Shown in pieces: positions 5,991 through 7,734 of a DNA stretch of 7,734 bases. Positions within the stretch are counted from its first letter, which is position 1, and every line of letters starts with the position of its first letter. Source of the stretch: JAIPEK01 sp041685935 (lineage in GTDB: Bacteria > Desulfobacterota > Desulfobacteria > Desulfobacterales > Desulfobacteraceae); the NCBI GenBank assembly GCA_041685935.1, contig JAWLES010000116.1, positions 1 to 7,734 of the forward strand. Reading direction: 5' to 3'. Both the position numbers and the translations under genes were made by a program. Below the pieces are notes generated by a model. The model did no database searches. It was not told the origin of the DNA and worked only from the letters and a program-made list of their open reading frames with translations.

Positions 5991-7583
5991 TCACCGGGAT
6001 GGTTTGCCTGAATTCACGGGTGGACTCTGCCTGTCCAGAACCTCGAATATGTTGTACTCCTCCAGGTGAAAATGGGGGTCCGGGTAAACCGCGATCGGGG
6101 CGTTAATACGCTCTTCAAGCGAATTGACAAGGTGTTTTTCCTCCCCGTGAAGAAGCTGGGCGATCTCCGGGTGCACCTTGACCGAGAACCTGTTTCCCAT
6201 CATATCACCTGATTCGTTCAAAAGGTCCCGGTAGATCTTGTGGCAGATAGATTTTCCAGACAGCAGCATTCCGTCGCCACCGCAGTAGAAGCAGGGCTCG
6301 CACAGGGTCCGGGCAAGGTTACGCCTCACCCGTTTCCGGGTCATCTGCACAAGCCCGAGTTCTGATAAGGGCAGCACGTTTATCTGGCTTTTGTCCTTTT
6401 TCATGACTTCGTTGAGCTGAGCCATGACCTTTTCCTTGTGGGCCTCTTTTTTCATGTCGATGAAATCAATGATGATAATTCCGCCGATATTCCGCAGTCT
6501 CACCTGGTAGGCAATCTCCTTGACCGCCTCGAGATTGGTTTTCAACACGGTTTCGTCAAAATTGTGTTTTCCCACATACCTGCCGGTGTTCACGTCGATT
6601 GCCACAAGGGCTTCGGTCTGTTCAATCACGATATATCCGCCTGATTTCAGCCAGACCTTCTTCTTGAGCGCCCTTTCGATGTCAGCCTCGATATTGTAGG
6701 CGTCAAAAATCGATTCTCTGCCAGTGTACAGCTCCACGGACAGATTGAGGTCAGGCATGTAGGTTTTCAGGAACTCCTGGACACTGGTGTACTCCTTTTC
6801 CGAATCGATTATCAGCTTGTCAGCCTCGTCTGTGAGAAGGTCCCGCACCGCCCGGAAGGTAACCGTAAGATCCCGGTATATAAGGGAGGGGGGTGAATAA
6901 CGGCTGTTTCTTTCCACCACGGCCTCCCAGGTATTGTTCAAAAAGGTGACCTCTTTTTTCAGACTGTTTTCACTCACCCCTTCGGCAGCTGTTCTCAAAA
7001 TGTAGCCAAAGCCGTTTTTTCTCAGGGGCATCAGCAGATTTTTAAGCCTGGTCCGCTCGGCTTCATCGGAAATGCGCCTGGAAACCCCCACATGATCTAC
7101 ACTCGGCATCAGCACAACGTATCTGCCCGGAAGCGAAATATGAGTGGTAATCCTCGGCCCTTTACTGCCGATGGAGGACTTGGCCACCTGCACCAGGATT
7201 TCCCGGCCTTCGGTGATCAGCTCCTCTATACCGCCCCTTGTGAAACCGGAGGGCTTCCAATCATCCGAGCCTGCTTCCCCGGCCGCTTCGATCTCATCCG
7301 GGTCATCTCCGTCTTCATTCTCCTGCTCAAAGTGAAGCGCCATCTCGTGGCTGGTCGAATCAAGGATGTCATCCACATACAGAAACGCGGCCTGTTTCAA
7401 ACCAATATCCACAAATGCCGCCTGCATGCCCGGCAGAACCCTCTGCACCCGGCCCTTGTAGATATTGCCGGCAATATTGTTCTCATCCCCTCTTTCGATG
7501 AACAGTTCTGCGATGGTGCCGTTCTCAAGAAGGGCCACCCTGGTTTCGTGTTCAGCCGCATTAACCACCAGTTCTTTAAGCAT
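5991..7583 (-). CDS. rng: Ribonuclease E/G family endoribonuclease
   Basis: This 530-residue endoribonuclease cleaves single-stranded AU-rich RNA and takes part in rRNA maturation and mRNA turnover. The N-terminal part has the S1 domain start NIYKGRVQRVLPGMQAAFVDIG (40-61) and AAFLYVDDI (65-73), continuing after an insert with EGREILVQVAKSSIGSKGPR (125-144). The 5'-sensor and RNase H-like parts follow (RYVVLMPSVDHVGVSRRI at 154-171). The catalytic domain has EALVAIDVNTGRYVG, with metal-binding Asp330, and IIIIDFIDM, with Asp373 matching the DFIDM catalytic aspartate of RNase E. The zinc-link motif is CEPC (Cys428, Cys431). It ends without the long disordered degradosome tail of RNase E, which fits RNase G. 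A strongly acidic insert (about 86-108) lies inside the S1 domain. The ATG is 3 bases after the upstream gene's stop codon, with AGGA about 10 bases before it, indicating tight coupling. Confidence 0.95.
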   Translation of the reverse strand: MLKELVVNAAEHETRVALLENGTIAELFIERGDENNIAGNIYKGRVQRVLPGMQAAFVDIGLKQAAFLYVDDILDSTSHEMALHFEQENEDGDDPDEIEAAGEAGSDDWKPSGFTRGGIEELITEGREILVQVAKSSIGSKGPRITTHISLPGRYVVLMPSVDHVGVSRRISDEAERTRLKNLLMPLRKNGFGYILRTAAEGVSENSLKKEVTFLNNTWEAVVERNSRYSPPSLIYRDLTVTFRAVRDLLTDEADKLIIDSEKEYTSVQEFLKTYMPDLNLSVELYTGRESIFDAYNIEADIERALKKKVWLKSGGYIVIEQTEALVAIDVNTGRYVGKHNFDETVLKTNLEAVKEIAYQVRLRNIGGIIIIDFIDMKKEAHKEKVMAQLNEVMKKDKSQINVLPLSELGLVQMTRKRVRRNLARTLCEPCFYCGGDGMLLSGKSICHKIYRDLLNESGDMMGNRFSVKVHPEIAQLLHGEEKHLVNSLEERINAPIAVYPDPHFHLEEYNIFEVLDRQSPPVNSGKPSR

Positions 7584-7586
7584 GGA

Positions 7587-7734
7587 TCAGAAATCCTGTT
7601 TGAGTTTTCGGATCACGGCACCGGCCAGGATATCTTCAGGAACATGAAAACAGTGTTTGAGGATCTCTCCGGGCCTTATGATCCGCTGATTACACTTTTG
7701 TAATACCATTGACAGATGACAGGAATCAAGGGTG
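7587..7734 (-). CDS. 3' end of a radical-SAM-associated (DUF2344-type) protein, partial
   Basis: The last 48 codons and the stop of a gene entering from the right edge are visible. The peptide includes LDSCHLSMVLQKCNQR and then RPGEILKHCFHVPEDILAG, ending KLKQDF. The RP.EIL segment, then a short hydrophobic helix and a basic strand, resembles the C-terminal end of the DUF2344 domain (TIGR03936), often fused to or next to a B12-binding radical SAM protein (TIGR03960). That gene commonly precedes the RNase E/G gene in related bacteria, and here it is 3 bases upstream of it. The call rests on a short fragment plus gene order, so it is moderate. The main alternative is an unrelated gene with a similar tail. 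Confidence 0.6.
   Translation of the reverse strand, partial: TLDSCHLSMVLQKCNQRIIRPGEILKHCFHVPEDILAGAVIRKLKQDF

Noticed and set aside
7092..7703. 203-codon + strand frame opposite the RNase E/G gene
   Set aside because: It is the antisense shadow of the ribonuclease and the upstream partial gene. The - strand proteins carry clear family motifs.

Overview
The window looks like chromosomal DNA from a Gram-negative bacterium, most likely a sulfate-reducing deltaproteobacterium (Desulfobacterota). The taxonomy is an inference from protein style, moderate GC content, a large hybrid histidine kinase, and a radical-SAM-associated gene followed by an RNase E/G gene. No rRNA, tRNA or CRISPR array was seen.

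Layout. At the left edge (about 1-135) is the start of an insertion-sequence transposase gene that breaks off after 24 codons. On the + strand a TTG-started periplasmic binding protein of the branched-chain-amino-acid type (219-1397) is followed by a membrane hybrid sensor histidine kinase (1445-3730). No permease or ATPase gene is adjacent. The binding protein may therefore serve as a sensory partner of the kinase rather than as a transporter subunit. Between the two genes, a strong Shine-Dalgarno sequence serves an ATG followed by eight A's. That ATG is one base out of frame with the kinase, so the kinase start is ambiguous: a coupled upstream mini-ORF, slippage on the A run, or a sequence error. 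A separate + strand gene (3951-4523) encodes a small exported chalcone-isomerase-like protein.

On the - strand, reading right to left, are the 3' end of a gene resembling the radical-SAM-associated DUF2344 family (7587-7734), an RNase E/G family ribonuclease (5991-7583) and a homocysteine S-methyltransferase family protein (5070-5981). They are separated by only 3 and 9 bases and probably form one operon.

The most unusual part is the 546-base gap between the convergent genes (4524-5069). It holds two unrelated, elaborate inverted-repeat elements side by side. The first (4571-4742) has 23-base terminal arms with one mismatch, enclosing two further hairpins. The second (4839-5028) is an almost continuous 190-base hairpin whose terminal arms include 20 perfect base pairs. 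Both are much larger than ordinary terminators and neither ends in a T tract. They could be MITE-like mobile elements, structured RNAs, or palindromic intergenic repeats, and they are the best candidates here for something undescribed.
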